A stretch of DNA of 64,000 bases, from assembly GCF_000006565.2 (NCBI RefSeq), contig NC_031470.1:294062-358061 (forward strand), given 5' to 3'. This document shows, in pieces, positions 24,901 to 36,900 of this stretch. How positions within the stretch are numbered: position 1 is the first letter of the stretch; every line of letters starts with the position of its first letter. This DNA is from Toxoplasma gondii ME49 (lineage: Eukaryota > Apicomplexa > Conoidasida > Eucoccidiorida > Sarcocystidae). Position numbers and translations under genes: made by a program. The notes under the pieces are model-generated. The model did no database searches and was not told where the DNA came from. It saw only the letters and a list, made by a program, of their open reading frames with translations.

Positions 24901-27900
24901 TCTACACAGCTTCGAATGGCGCCACTGTTTTACGCTTCCACCTTGCAAGACCCAAACAGAAGTCTGTCAAATACGGTTCTTTCGAATGAATGTTCGAACA
25001 CATGACGCGGTGTTGGAAGTGACACCATCTCAAAAAACAGTGGTTCGTTACTATTTACGTCAACAACATGTCAATAAACATCAACAAAGACTAAGTCAGT
25101 TGGCTACCATCACGACGCTGAGGATTGAACGGAGTATCTCGAGTGAAGGCTTTCTACACAGGCGGACAAGCACTACGGGGCCTAATCCGCTTAATACGAT
25201 GGCCTGGAAAAACCCGCGAGGACGAGGTAAAGGAAAAGGAGACCCGGACCCCGCCTTCGGCCCCCCACCCTCCCCACCTCGTGATAGGTGTCTCCACGAA
25301 GCGGAGAGGAAGTATGCGTGGAGGCGCTGCATTTCAGTGGTAGTATGAAAACAAATGAACCGCAAATGCGGAACCGCATAATTCAGATCGAATACACAGA
25401 CACAGTACAGTGCCTAGGATACTGAATATGGTTCCAAAGAAAGGCTGTTTCTTTGCGGTTCTTGGTGGTGTCGTTGGTGAGAGAGCCCCAGAGAGGCCAC
25501 ACGGGGTTGCAGCATATTGACACGCGTTGTGATTTTCTTCATTGGACATTCTTTTTCGTGAAAAAACACTTCCCCATAGTTTATCAGTCTTACTTCTAGG
25601 AGTTCAAAATACAAACTAGGTATCTCCAATGCATCTTTCCTATGTATTCTTAAAGAACACGCATGTAAAGATATTCCTGGCTGTAGAGGTTTTGAGCGAG
25701 TCAAGACAGAAAGCTTCCCGCGAGATTGAGATCCGCACTCTGTAGACTCTAAATAGAACACGCTCGTTACCCTTGTTAGCATAGCCTTTTGACCGCGCAC
25801 TGACCTATGGCAGGTTCTGAGCCGCCATCTGCAGATGGGTCCGCGGCACTGGCATTGAAAGCTGTCATGGTGTCTTCGGTTTCGTCCTCAGAAGACTCTT
25901 CTTCAGACGGCTCTTCGCGTGCAGAGAGACTTTCGCCCGCCTCGCCTTGCGGCGCTGTGTCTACTCGTGTGTCCGCACTCGGGCATGCGCACAGAGAGGG
26001 AGGGAAAAAGATACGCAGAAGGGGAGGAAACCCTGCAGAAGATCAGACAGTTTAGGAAAGTCGAGAAGAGTCGAGGAAAATGCGATCAGACCAAAAAGTT
26101 GCGCCCATAATACTCGGTTGCGAATACAACGTTGTGCCCCCGCATTTGACGGTCCAAACTGTAAGAAACAAAGAACTCCCTACCCAGACACGCCGGGCGT
26201 GGTTCGCTTCAATGCTCACGACAGAGTACTGGATTGGATACCCAGGAAACTGCGTTTCCATCAAAGGGCATCAGAAAAACTTAGGTGGAAAGACGCAACG
26301 CGAGGTGCAGAGACAATACAGACGCGCATACAAATCTACCGTAAACAGACAGTGAGAAGGCAACGCATGCGCGCAGACACCAATGCCGAAAAGCAGACGA
26401 AGCCATTGTAGAGAGGTCTCTGCAAAAGAAAGGATGTGGAAAAACCTATGTTATACGCCTATAAACAAATATACATATACACGTATATATATACTTACAT
26501 GTTTCACTGCATTTCAATTTGAACATCAGAGGAGCAAAGTGAGTGTGTGGATCGGTTTGCAGTTGGACATTCAACGAATTTTTTCCTTTTTCTCACGATT
26601 TGGTGGGTCTTCATCGGCGCAGTCGAAGAGGGCACGGAGAACTGCGGGCGTCATGAGGAGGCGCAGCTGGCGCCTGAGGGCAGCGTCGATCCCGGGTTCT
26701 TTTTCTCCTTGTGTTTCGCCTGTCTGTTGTTCCTCGGAGCTCAAAACGCTCTGCCGCAGCAGTTCGTCGTGGGCAAAGGTTGCAGCCCAACACAGAACGC
26801 ATAACAGCGTTCTCTGCGCAGCTTTGTCTTCCTGGCCGCCCCCCTCTTTGTCTCCTCGGTTCTTCGCCCAGTCGCGCGAGTCTGGATCCCCGACCTCGAT
26901 CTGGTTGTGCAGCAGACCTAACGCGTTCCCTGCCAAGCAGAGAACGAGCGGACTCTTCCTCACCTGCACTAACTCGCCTTCCCGACCGTTTGCCGCCTCG
27001 GCCTCAGTCCGCACTCTCCTGGAAACGTCTTTCGTCACCAAATCGCGAATTTGTTGCTCGGCCTCGCGGAGCCGACGACTCGCTGTCTGGCCTTCAAGCT
27101 GCTTCGCCGCGGGCGGCTCGCCTCCCAGGGCTCCACGAGAAGGAAGAGTGACAACGGTGGATTTGGGCAGAGCCCCCCGATGTTTCGGGGAAAGCTGGGG
27201 TAGCTGAAGCATCTGAAGAAGCGACTGAAGCGCGTCGCATCCCGCTACGGAGCTCAGCATGCGGCCGAGAACGAGGGTCAGGAAGCGCGTGCGCCGCCTC
27301 CACTTTTCGCTCTCATCGTCTGCGAGCAGCGGGAGCCGAGAGGCAGTCAAAACAGAGGGAGAGGAAGAAGACAAAGGCGATGGAGGCGGCCCCGTGGCGT
27401 CGAAAACCGGAACCAGACACGGAGCGCCAAAAAGGTGGACGAGAAACTCCAGCTCGCCGCTCACGTCTAAAAAAACGGAAAAAGCACACAGGAAAGATGG
27501 AGGGACGAACTAAGAAAAGAAATGCGGACAAAAGACACGGGCTGGCGAAGCATCCGAAAAAGGGGCAGGAACGAGCGGCAAGAGACAAAAGCGGGAACAT
27601 CAGATAGAACGGAAACGTGGATGCCACGACTACGAGGGAAGAAGGAAAGACTGGTGACAAGGTAACAGTGCCGTCGCTGTAGCTGTTGGTGAACGCGAGA
27701 TCGACAGGTGTTTTCCAAATTCGACAGCGCAGAACTCAGAACTTCGCTGTATGGCGCGTTTTAACAAGCTATAGGCAAGAGACTTTGAAACTACACTCTC
27801 CAGCGAAAAAGCGACTCTGAATTGACAACGGCGGAGAAATAGGCAAAACTCCGTCGCGAAGGCCAGGGACATTCCCCACCGACTCGATCGAGAGAGCGGA

Positions 27901-30077
27901 CCTGGCTCCTGAGAGAGATTCAGCCGCTTTGATCTTTAGTGTAGTTCAGTGAACACCTTCCCTTTCATCAAAGGATATGACTGATTTCAGAAAAAGTCGA
28001 ACCAGAGAGGAAAAGGCCTGTCAAACCGGTGAGCGCCGAGGCCCCTAGAGGGTGGCCAGATGCTCAGAGTGATCCTAAATCGTTCCTTACCATCTGCTGC
28101 TCTGCATACGCACAACCATGTTTCGACGGCCGCAGCGAGGTCCCGCTCCCGTCGGTCTGAAATGGTTCGTCCTTCGCCACAGATCGCACCCTCCTCGACT
28201 TCGGCCGGAGTCGTCATCGCGTCTGCCAGAGCGTCTCCGAGCATGGCTGCTAGCGGGCCTCCGCCGACAGCCCGCCAGCTGCGCAGCAGGCGAGAGAGCC
28301 CACCGGCGTCCGAGGAGTTGGGGAGGATTTCTGCGACTCGATCGCTCTCCAACGAATCCCCCGATGCAGACGCAGAGGCGACAGCGAGAAGAATATCCCG
28401 GACGCTTCGAATCCAGTGCCACAGCTCCTGAACTCCTTTCTCCGGCGTCTCCGGACCCGCAGGCAGCAAGAAAAAGGGCGGATCCGACGCACCCACGCTT
28501 CGCCTTCCTGCAAGCAAATTGCTGGCCACATCCACGCCCTCTTCCGCGTTCTCTTGCCCCCCCAAAAGGGCGCTTGGTCTCTCGCCCAGGCCCCCGGACT
28601 CCCCCGCCCCTACGCCCCCAGAAGTCGCAGGTTCCTTCTTCCCGTTCGTCGCGGCATTGTCGTCTGTTCTCGCGAATGTCCGCAGGGACGAGGCGAGGAC
28701 GCTGCCTCTCCAGCCGCATGCAGGCCTCAAGTGCACCCATGAGAACGCGCTGAGGCCCGCGACTCGTCGCGGGGGCTCGTCCCCGCTATTTCCGTTCTCT
28801 AGGCCGAGGAGCCGGGTCATCTTGTCCTGCTTCAAACCCCACTCGGTGCGCATCTCCCGCGTGCCAAGACTTCCCCTGCCCCCAAACAGAGAGACGGTTG
28901 CCGGCGCAGCAGTCACGGACGAGTCGCAGGCCGCGGGGGATCGATCCCTGCTGCCTTCTGAGGCTTGGGGAACAAGAAAACGGGGTGGCAGCAGAGACGC
29001 GGGAGCCTCGTTGCTGAAGAGAACAGCGCGGTAGCGGAGAGCAGCGCACTGCAGCAAGAGGCGCAACTCTGTGGTGGCCAAAAGCTGAAGAAAACGAGGC
29101 TCATGCGGCAGACGGTCTCGCGCAGAGGCTCTGGTGGAAGGCGCATGACTCGAAGAATCTGGGGCTTGCGAGGTTAGAGGTGGAGCAGGTGTCTGCTCGG
29201 TTGAGCGCAGCTCTTCCGCCGCGAGAGGGAAGAGACAGGTATTGATTGATGCGCGAGTTGCATCCTCCATCTCCACGTCGAAGGGCGCCTGTCTCCTCGA
29301 AGCGTTGCATGTGCCACAGAGCCGTCCGTGTATCGCGTGGTCTTCTCCGAGATTCAGCACCCAGTCACACAGGAGGGCGAGTCGCGCGACGTCGTCGGTA
29401 AACACCGTCGTTCCACCGGCATAAAAGGTGACTTGCATCCCTCCTGAACTCCGCTCTTGAGCGAGTGTCCGCGCCGCGCAGTCCGACTTGTTTCCTGCTT
29501 CTCCGACGGTTGCAAGCGTCGACGCGTCGCCGGCTGTCGGCACCTCCAGCTCGCGGGTCTGACGCCCCCCCTGACTCCGCGAGGGGCTCCGCCTCCTCTG
29601 GCCATCTTCGTCCGGATCGAAGAAGAACGCAAGTTGCCGGATGAGCCTCGGCAAAGCGCGTTGAATGCAGAGTGCACGGCGGGCTGCAGGCTGCCCGTGT
29701 GTATGCGTTTCACAGCTCTTCCCCTCAAATCGAGTTCGGCGCCCTGTCTCTGAGGCTCCGCTGCCCGTGCCGTCCTCCGCCCCTGCAAGGAGGCCAGCAA
29801 CAGCGGCATCGAAGGCGCGCCGGTGGTCCCCCTTCGTTTGCCTTCGAACGAAAGAAGATCTCCAGCACCTCTGGACTTTTAAGGCAGCGTCCACAGACCT
29901 GCGATGCTGCTCTCGCAGTTGCCTCTCTCGACGCTGGAACTCGAGCAAGGAGGAGCGACAGGCGGCGCCGGAGGAGCCAGCGACCCCGGCTGCAAGGCGC
30001 CCGCGGACGAAGGCCGGACGCGAGGCGCCAGAAAGATCGATCCTTCGGTTGGAAGAGTGCGTAAAGTCCGAGAACAT
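15996..30077 (-). CDS. UBE3C: HECT-type E3 ubiquitin ligase, UBE3C/Hul5 family
   Basis: Exons (phases agree except where noted): 30077-28091, 27466-26597, 25960-25805, 24537-24458, 24026-23901, an exon ending 22451 with uncertain start (about 23.15-23.4 kb), 22007-21867, 20206-20111, 19664-19617, 19085-18987, 18223-17973, 17536-17367, 16943-16852, 16244-15996. The product is about 1750 residues against about 1080 in human UBE3C. The ATG at 30077 lies in CCACCATG, and the N-terminus resembles UBE3C (MFS..., GASR, then an Arg/Glu-rich helix and an IQ-like helix near 64-80). The HECT domain holds [45 protein letters not shown] and TSSTC, with the catalytic Cys codon at 16095-16097, and ends EGFGLS, keeping the conserved Phe near the C-terminus. 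It should accept ubiquitin on the Cys and transfer it to substrate lysines. Long coccidian-specific inserts are acidic or Ser-rich. Confidence 0.92.
20452..20545. repeat. AT/TG-rich microsatellite-like tract in a HECT intron
   Basis: Imperfect TATATGTATACATG-type repeats, with no coding signal, within the intron between the exons at 22007-21867 and 20206-20111. Confidence 0.6.
22300..22430. repeat. Polypyrimidine (TCTC/TATC) low-complexity tract in a HECT intron
   Basis: About 130 bases of imperfect TCTCTC, TCTATC and TCCCTC on the plus strand. On the transcribed strand this is purine-rich and lies just downstream of the donor at 22451/22450. Confidence 0.7.
25377..25435 (+). repeat. Diverged copy of a dispersed short repeat in a HECT intron
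   Basis: The start (ATAATTCAGATCGAAT) nearly matches 31719-31733 (ATAACTCAGATCGAAT), and the later part (tag-gatactgaat-tggttcca) follows the order of the 74-bp repeat unit at 31.8 kb. Confidence 0.5.
26460..26502. repeat. AT-rich microsatellite-like tract in a HECT intron
   Basis: Imperfect ATATAC/TATATA repeat between the exons ending at 26597 and starting at 25960. Confidence 0.6.
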
Positions 30078-33000
30078 GGTGGAAAAAGCGAGACCTTTGC
30101 GACTCACAGAGACAAGACGGCCGTCTGCTCCGACAAAGGGTGCCGGACCAGACGTCGCCGCGAGCGTCCACAGATGCCTCACACGCTCAGTAGGCAAGAC
30201 AAATTAGGGAGGAGTGAGAGGAAGACAAAGCAACGACAGAGGAAGGAGGGAGGCAGGGACAGAGCACGTGAGTTCTCCGACACAAGGCGGAAACAGCAAA
30301 CGGGTTCGCGGTCCGAAACTGAAGAGCTGTAGAGAGCTGCCACAAGTTTAGGACCACGATTCCCTCTTAGGCACGCTCTGTGACGTGCCCGCCTGCGGCG
30401 GGTGAGCGACAACAGAAAATCCAGGTTCTTTCTGTGGCTTGGTCGGACTTCGAGGCTTCGGTATAGTCTCGGAGTTTCAGAAATGACGCGGTCGCTGCTT
30501 TGACAACATGAGAGCGTGTGAAAGGGTTTACGACGACGAAGAAACGAGACGGGGGGGGTTCGGCCAACACCAGAGCGCGAGCAAGGAAGACGGATGAGAC
30601 AGGAGCGGGAGGCTGACTTCAGCAATGCCGGAAATAACGCGGGATCTCTGAAAGTTAGCTATGAACTGGGAGAGTGGTTTTTCCTTAGAAAGACAAAAAG
30701 CAGTGTTTCCCTGGAAGATCCGTTTTAAAACAGAACGTTTTCGACGGTACTGTGTATGGGCCCCGACTAGGAACATAGCCGCGTTCGAATGGCCAGCGTT
30801 TCTCTCTTAGGAATCTGAATGGAAACATCCTCCCGTCAAGGAATCTGTCCTCCTCAAAAAGACCGACTTTTAGTTAGCAGTGGTTAAGATTTTACGTGTA
30901 GTCAAGCATACTTGTGCCTCTTCTCGAAGCGGTTCCTGCACAACGAAACGTTTCAGCATCAGAGGGTGTGTCTGCCTGTCTCGCTGTTGCGTGCATGTTA
31001 CGCGCGGACACAGTCACTATTTCGTTGGCCTCGGTGACATTTCACGATCAGAAGTTCGGTTCTTGTGAAAAAGAAGGCGAACAACGCCCTCAAAAAGACC
31101 CATTCCACATGTTTTTGATTGCGAAGTCCTTTTCTTCGAGGATTGAGCCTTTGGTTCCTGTCTCTAGTGCCTCGCTTCTCCGCTGATCGTAGTTCGTTTC
31201 AGAGTCTGTGTAGAGGCGCGCTGGACAGCGGGAGCACGCCAGCCGCCATCTGCTGCCGGAAACTCCGCCACGCTAATGACAAGTTACCGCTTTCTCGGTA
31301 AAGAAAATTCAAGGGCAATACGATGAAAGCACGTTTAAACTTCACACTGGGTTCGTTTAATGTTAACTTACTACAGACCATCGGAGCGACGATAATCTAC
31401 CATGTAACTCCGTTCATGGAAATCAAGAGCTGAGCTTAGAAAAAGAAATTGTTCTTCGCGAAGTAACTTACCGCAAACTGTCCCGGAAACGAGTTGACGG
31501 CAACCTGCCCGGTGTGTTGTACAGCAGATGTCAGGTTCGATGAGTACCGGTTCGAACATAGCCTTTCCTCCTTGAGTTTTTGCGTAGTTCTTTTTTGTGA
31601 AGGAGGAGCCATTTAATGAATTCGTCGCGAAATCCGCTCCGATAGAAAGCAGCATAACAGTTGCAGGAGTGCTGACCTCCGAGACAGTGCCAAAACACGA
31701 GCGTCCTGCAGAACGCCATAACTCAGATCGAATGAAAAGACATTATAGTTCCGACGATAAAAAAACGGGATACGACCCACGTCATCAGATACAGATAATC
31801 AAGTTCCGTATTATTGCGGACATTGTAGTACCTCGGATACCGAATCCGACTCCAATCAGGAGATACAGACAATCAAATTCTCTATAATAGCCGACACCGT
31901 AGTACCTCGGTTTCTGAATGTGACTCCAGACGTGAGTCACAGACAACCAAGTTCTGTATGATTACCGTACACCGCCGCAGGGCACAGCGAGTCCAAGAGC
32001 AAACATGAGTAAGAAAACCTTTTTTACAGGTCACCGGGCCCTTCAAAACGGGTGTACGTAGTTATCTGGGCAATATAATTAGGGTGGTCGTGTGCGGTTA
32101 ATTCTGGAAAGTGCGTCGTGTTCCAGAAGGTTGAAACGTTGGCATTTCAAGAATACTCTCGCCGATGTGCCCGATGAAGGGGTGCAATACGTGTCATCGT
32201 CTGAGTAAAGCCCTACTACCTGCCTCCTGGATTGAGCAAGCATTCATCTTCGTATTTTGAGTCCTCGATGATGTTCATAACAGTGCATTCAGCGTGCCTC
32301 CCACTGTCGGAAGCAGCTCCTATTATATGACCCCGTGAACATTTTTACAGGCCTGGTATCCACTACCGTTCACTTCTTCGAGATTCGGACCCCTTGCGAT
32401 TGACCAAAACACACACTGTAATAGGCCCGCTTGGGTCGGCAGCAATGAGAGGCAGGCGAGACTTTCTTCGAAAAAAGAACTGCCGTGTATCTCCCGTTAA
32501 CATGTGCACGGATCCCAACTGCCAGAGCAAGACGGCGGCAGCACTGTGCATCGTCCGAGGCGTGCAGATACTTACCATGTAGCGTCCCAAGAGAGAGTTA
32601 ATAGGAATCCAGTGGCTTGAAACAGTGTACCCTTTCAGGTTCTGCTCTGTAAAACGCGTACATATATATGTATATAGGAACTGCGGTTGAGGAAGGACGG
32701 AAGGACTTCGTGCCTGGGTTGAATACACAATAGTGTTTGTCTGAATAGGTATCTACGATGGAAACGCGTAAAAAGTCTGCACACGGGCACACCCTCTATT
32801 TTGCCGCTAACAATTCGTCGAGTGGTCAAGCGTGGACTATAACCGCTGGTCGAAACTGACGCTGCAGGTGGGAATTGGTTCCTACATCTAACGGTTGGGA
32901 ACTGAAAGTCAGGCCACTTGACTTTGTAGCTCTTACTGATCTGGGGCGAATCTTTGATAAGCAGTTTTGAGCTGGGACTCACACGGCACCAACAAGTTTA

Positions 33001-33964
33001 GATCTCATACCGTTTCAATTTCACGAAGAAGAGGACGCTCGCCAATGGCGACACGCAGTCAAAAAATGGGGAGAAAGAAACAATTCTCCCCTTCCCTCTG
33101 AAGCACACCGATTGAGACAGCACGCACACAACTAGCGACACCCACGATTCGGAAATGACAAGATTCACAACGCGTTGGCTGCGACTTTCCCTTGATACGC
33201 ATTGAATGCCTCTGACTGTCAGTGGCACAAAAACAACCAGACCACACATCTGGTTATGTCTGTCCCGCAAACTTGGACCATATCCAAGCGGCGGGACCAT
33301 CCCTCAGGGGCCTTGCCCTGCCAGCGCCATGTCCGAGACGATGCCTCACAAAGCCGCTGGTGTAAGAGTGGTTTCCTCCCTTCGTTCCTTAGAAAACGCA
33401 AGCAGTGCTATGTTCACTGCAAGATGCCTCAGCCATCCTCCCAAGAATGCCCCCGTCCTGCTACACTGCACCATTTACCGGTTCCTTCACACACTCCAAA
33501 GTTGGCGAGACAACAAAACGCGTGAAGGTCCGGTGCAGAGCCGCCAAGCATCCTGTCTCCGGGCGAAGCGCAGCTGCACAACCTTTTTTCAGAAGCTGTA
33601 AACGCGGTTCTCCACTCCCTTTTAGACGGGTTGCTTCAAAAGTTAGGAGACACTTCGTCCTCCATTACGACCGCTCACCCTTGGCATCAAACAAGACATC
33701 GATGCGATCCCCTAATCTACAGGGAGAAATGCTGAAGAAAAGCGACACAGTTCGTTTCGCTGTCCCCGCAGCCCGTGCATTGCCCTTGCAGGCACACCCT
33801 CTGCGAGTCCAGCACGAGGCACCCGCTAGGCAGTTAGCGCCAATAGCACACCTCGTACATATTCGCCGAGATACTGTACATGCTGATCGCGAACGCCAAT
33901 TTGGATGCGAGGCATCCCATCAGCAAAATACCGCCGGAATTAGCAGCATGCTAAAACTTCGCCC
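30078..33964. other. Intergenic region between kinase 3' end and HECT 5' end
   Basis: Contains the HECT promoter and 5' UTR next to 30078 and the kinase 3' UTR below 33965. Open frames are short and overlap in many frames. It includes a G8 run near 30551, a 74-bp-period tandem repeat at 31.7-31.97 kb and no recognisable domain. Confidence 0.5.
31719..31970 (+). repeat. 74-bp tandem repeat, about 2.5 copies plus a degenerate leading unit
   Basis: The phrase AGATACAGA(T/C)AATCAA starts at 31787 and again at 31861, and ACAGACAA recurs at 31865 and 31939, all 74 bases apart. Each unit continues with a TTC-TATAAT-like stretch, CA(T/C)(T/C)GTAGTACCTCGG and GA(C)TCCA. A degenerate unit with CATTATAGTTCCGA precedes them. 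Confidence 0.8.
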
Positions 33965-36900
33965 TCAGACCCCTTCCACGGCTTCCGGGGGCTGCTGTGT
34001 CGACATGAGCCGGGCGCCGCCGGCCATCTTCTCCGCTGTCTGCTGAGCCGGCTGGAGATGGCAACCAACAACGTGACCCTGCAGATAGTTCAGTGACGGA
34101 ATGCCACTCATATTCCCTCCCTTCACCTGTGGGTCGCGCTTCTGCGCATTCACTTTCATGAGGCGTCCGACAGACGCGTGACCCTGCCACTGCGCCTTTG
34201 TCATGAACGATTTTAGCGCGCTTTCGAGTCCGGGCTGGCCCGCATCCAACACTCCTTCGCGCGTACATACACCTTGGTCTGCACTATTGGTCTGCGGAGT
34301 GGTGGCGGTTTTGCGCCACGCGCTTCGACTGCTCGCCAGTCCCGCAGCTGTTTCGCCTTGCAACAGCCCCAATGTCGATTGTGAAGAACTGAAGAAATGC
34401 GGAGAAGACGTGACGTCGGTCGCACTTGCACTCGTGGAGTCCCCCGATGGAGTTTGATTTCTCAGCGAGATGTGTTGTACCACAGGTACGCTTCGTCCTG
34501 CCCGCGAGGCGAAATAAGCCGATGACGAGGCCTCGGGGGAAGACATAAAGTCGGAGGAACCGGGCGTCTCAGTCGTCTCCGGTCTGGAAAAAAATCAGCG
34601 CAGATGGCAAAGCAAGTTTTTATCCAGATAAAGGACCACATGGTGCCATCAAGACATCTAGGAACTGTCGCCTCAAACGTATTCGGTCAGCTCGTTGTTC
34701 CGGCCCTTTCTAGCCCACGCGTGCATTGTTCAGAAACACTTTCACTCGGATTCACTGGCTACCTGAGTCTCCAGTGAGCCTAGCCCTAAACACGACTCTG
34801 GGATCTCAGAATTCTGTCCTTCTCACAGTTCTCCAGCTTACCCTTTTGATGTGGACGCGGCCGTGAGGAACATGCTGGAATCATCTGCAAGACCTGGGAA
34901 GATGAGCCGCATATCTTGTTGCCCTGCTCCACCTAGCATTTGAGGCCCTCCGACACTTCTCATTTGTTGCGGGTGGGCAACGGCATGAGCATCGCGCTCA
35001 GACTGTCGCGAGGAGGTCGCAGATTTTGGCGGGAAGAAACTCAGGGCAGAAGCGGTAGCAGACACATCGGGCGCTTCCCGACATCTCGAGTCATTTGTCA
35101 GAGGCAAAGTCGTGTACGGGAAATTTTCGCCGTGAGGAAATCGCTGCGACGCGGAGGTAGCATGCGAAGCCCACTCTGTCGGAGGGGGACCGTCATGCCG
35201 TCCAGTGCCAGACACCGAATTCGTATATTCTGCAAGCATCTCTGGAAGAAAAGAACAGGCATACCACAAAACACGCAAGCAACCGAGGGCTTCAGGGAAG
35301 GTGACTCACGACTTTATGTACAGGCGAACTTAAGAAGCCTCAGACGAGGAGAAACTCAGAACGAGTGAGTAAAATAGAGGCGGACCCCAGTCACGGTCAA
35401 GCACATAGACATGATCAGGAGCCTCAGACAGCACCTGAGTTGGCAAAAGAAGTATTCTCCGTGATCGTGAGAGAAGCCCTCCCACTGCTCATCAACGACA
35501 CAAAACGATCAGCTTCCCCCACGATAAAGATCCAAGAGTTTCAGCGAAACGCCCACAGGAGCGGGTCTCTCTGTTGTCACAAGATTTCAAGAGTTAACAT
35601 TCCGATTGGGCTGTCTAACGAATGCCAGGACGTGGCAAGCATAGCAGTGTTGCATGCAATATCCGTTTCTCTGAAAAAGGGGGAAACGTGACTACGGAAG
35701 AAAATGTCGCCTCTGAACATTCTCGAATGGATGAGACACATGGCGCTTAACAACCATACAGACTCTGGTTGTCTATGTCTTACAGCTGGACACATGGGCA
35801 GTATCTTAGGTTCCCTATCAACCAAGTGTCTGCGTGCAGCCTATCAAAACGAAGAAAAGCGTCCAAGTCACCGGACTCACCGCTAGAGGCGCTCTCAGCG
35901 AGAAACATCGGGGATGAGTGTTCCGCATTGTCTCGACCGAGACCCAGAGAAGCAGCTAAGAAAGAGATTTGCGCTTGACTGCTGAGGCGCATTGCGGTAG
36001 TCGCCAGCTGTTTCTGCTGAACCGTGGTTACTCGACCTCGCGCGGAGCTTCCAGCTGCGTTTCCTGCAACCGCTGACGAGTTCTCTCCCAGACAATCCTC
36101 TGCCGCCGATGGCGCCACTCCCATCGGCGTGGCTCTTGCGCTGTGAGAAACTCCCTGACTGTGTCCTGCCGCGTTGGCGCTCCGATTCGAAGTTGCACTC
36201 TCTCCCCTCTCCCCAAGACGGTTTTCGACGGGTCCACTGGGCCCGCCTGGACGAACGACCAAGGCGCCTTCAGGGGTCCTTTCCGGCACTCCCGCAGAGA
36301 CAGAGACTGCAGCTCCAGGGCCGCCTGCGCCCGGCCACCCTTGCTGCATGCGCGCTGCCTCATTGCGTCCGAGTTGCTGGGGTAGACTGTAGCAGGACAC
36401 CGCTTGGTCCGACGAAGGAACAAACTGCCAAGTGGGGAGAGCGTTCGAAAGAGCTGGGAGACTGCCCACGTCCACTCGAGGCATCGGAGGAGCAATCCCC
36501 GTCAACCAGGGGTGACAGAGGGCCTCGTACGCTGCGACACACACATCGAATCGCAAGAAACGAAATTAGAGGATGCCCATGTTTGGGTGTGTCATACAGG
36601 GAAAATGCCCTCCATTATAGAGGCCGTCTTCACAGATGGTGCTGCGAATGCGCATCCTCCTCCTCTTCTACCGTTTCACAACGTCTCTCTGCTGTGAGCT
36701 AGACCTCCTGCTGCCCTCAGTCTCGGCTGCCACCAACACCAGATCACCCTTGCGCGACCACTTTCCGATGACAGATCTCCTAAATGGAAAACGTAAAGGT
36801 CGGTAGCTTGTTTCCAGGCAAATATGCACGACTTGATACGACAAGGACACAACGTAGATGAGGATCCAGAGGCCAAACGGGCCTCTGGATTCTGGGTTCA

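Noticed and set aside
28087..29809. Many long open frames on both strands over HECT exon 1
   Set aside because: GC-rich coding sequence gives shadow frames. Only the 30077-28091 minus frame joins in phase to the later exons.
30078..30197. Extension of HECT exon 1 upstream to 30197
   Set aside because: The frame is open but the first codon there is TTG. The first ATG, at 30077, has an excellent CCACCATG context and matches the UBE3C N-terminus.
36109..36702. 197-codon plus-strand frame opposite kinase exon 6
   Set aside because: Antisense shadow of a low-complexity exon whose minus-strand phases fit both neighbours.
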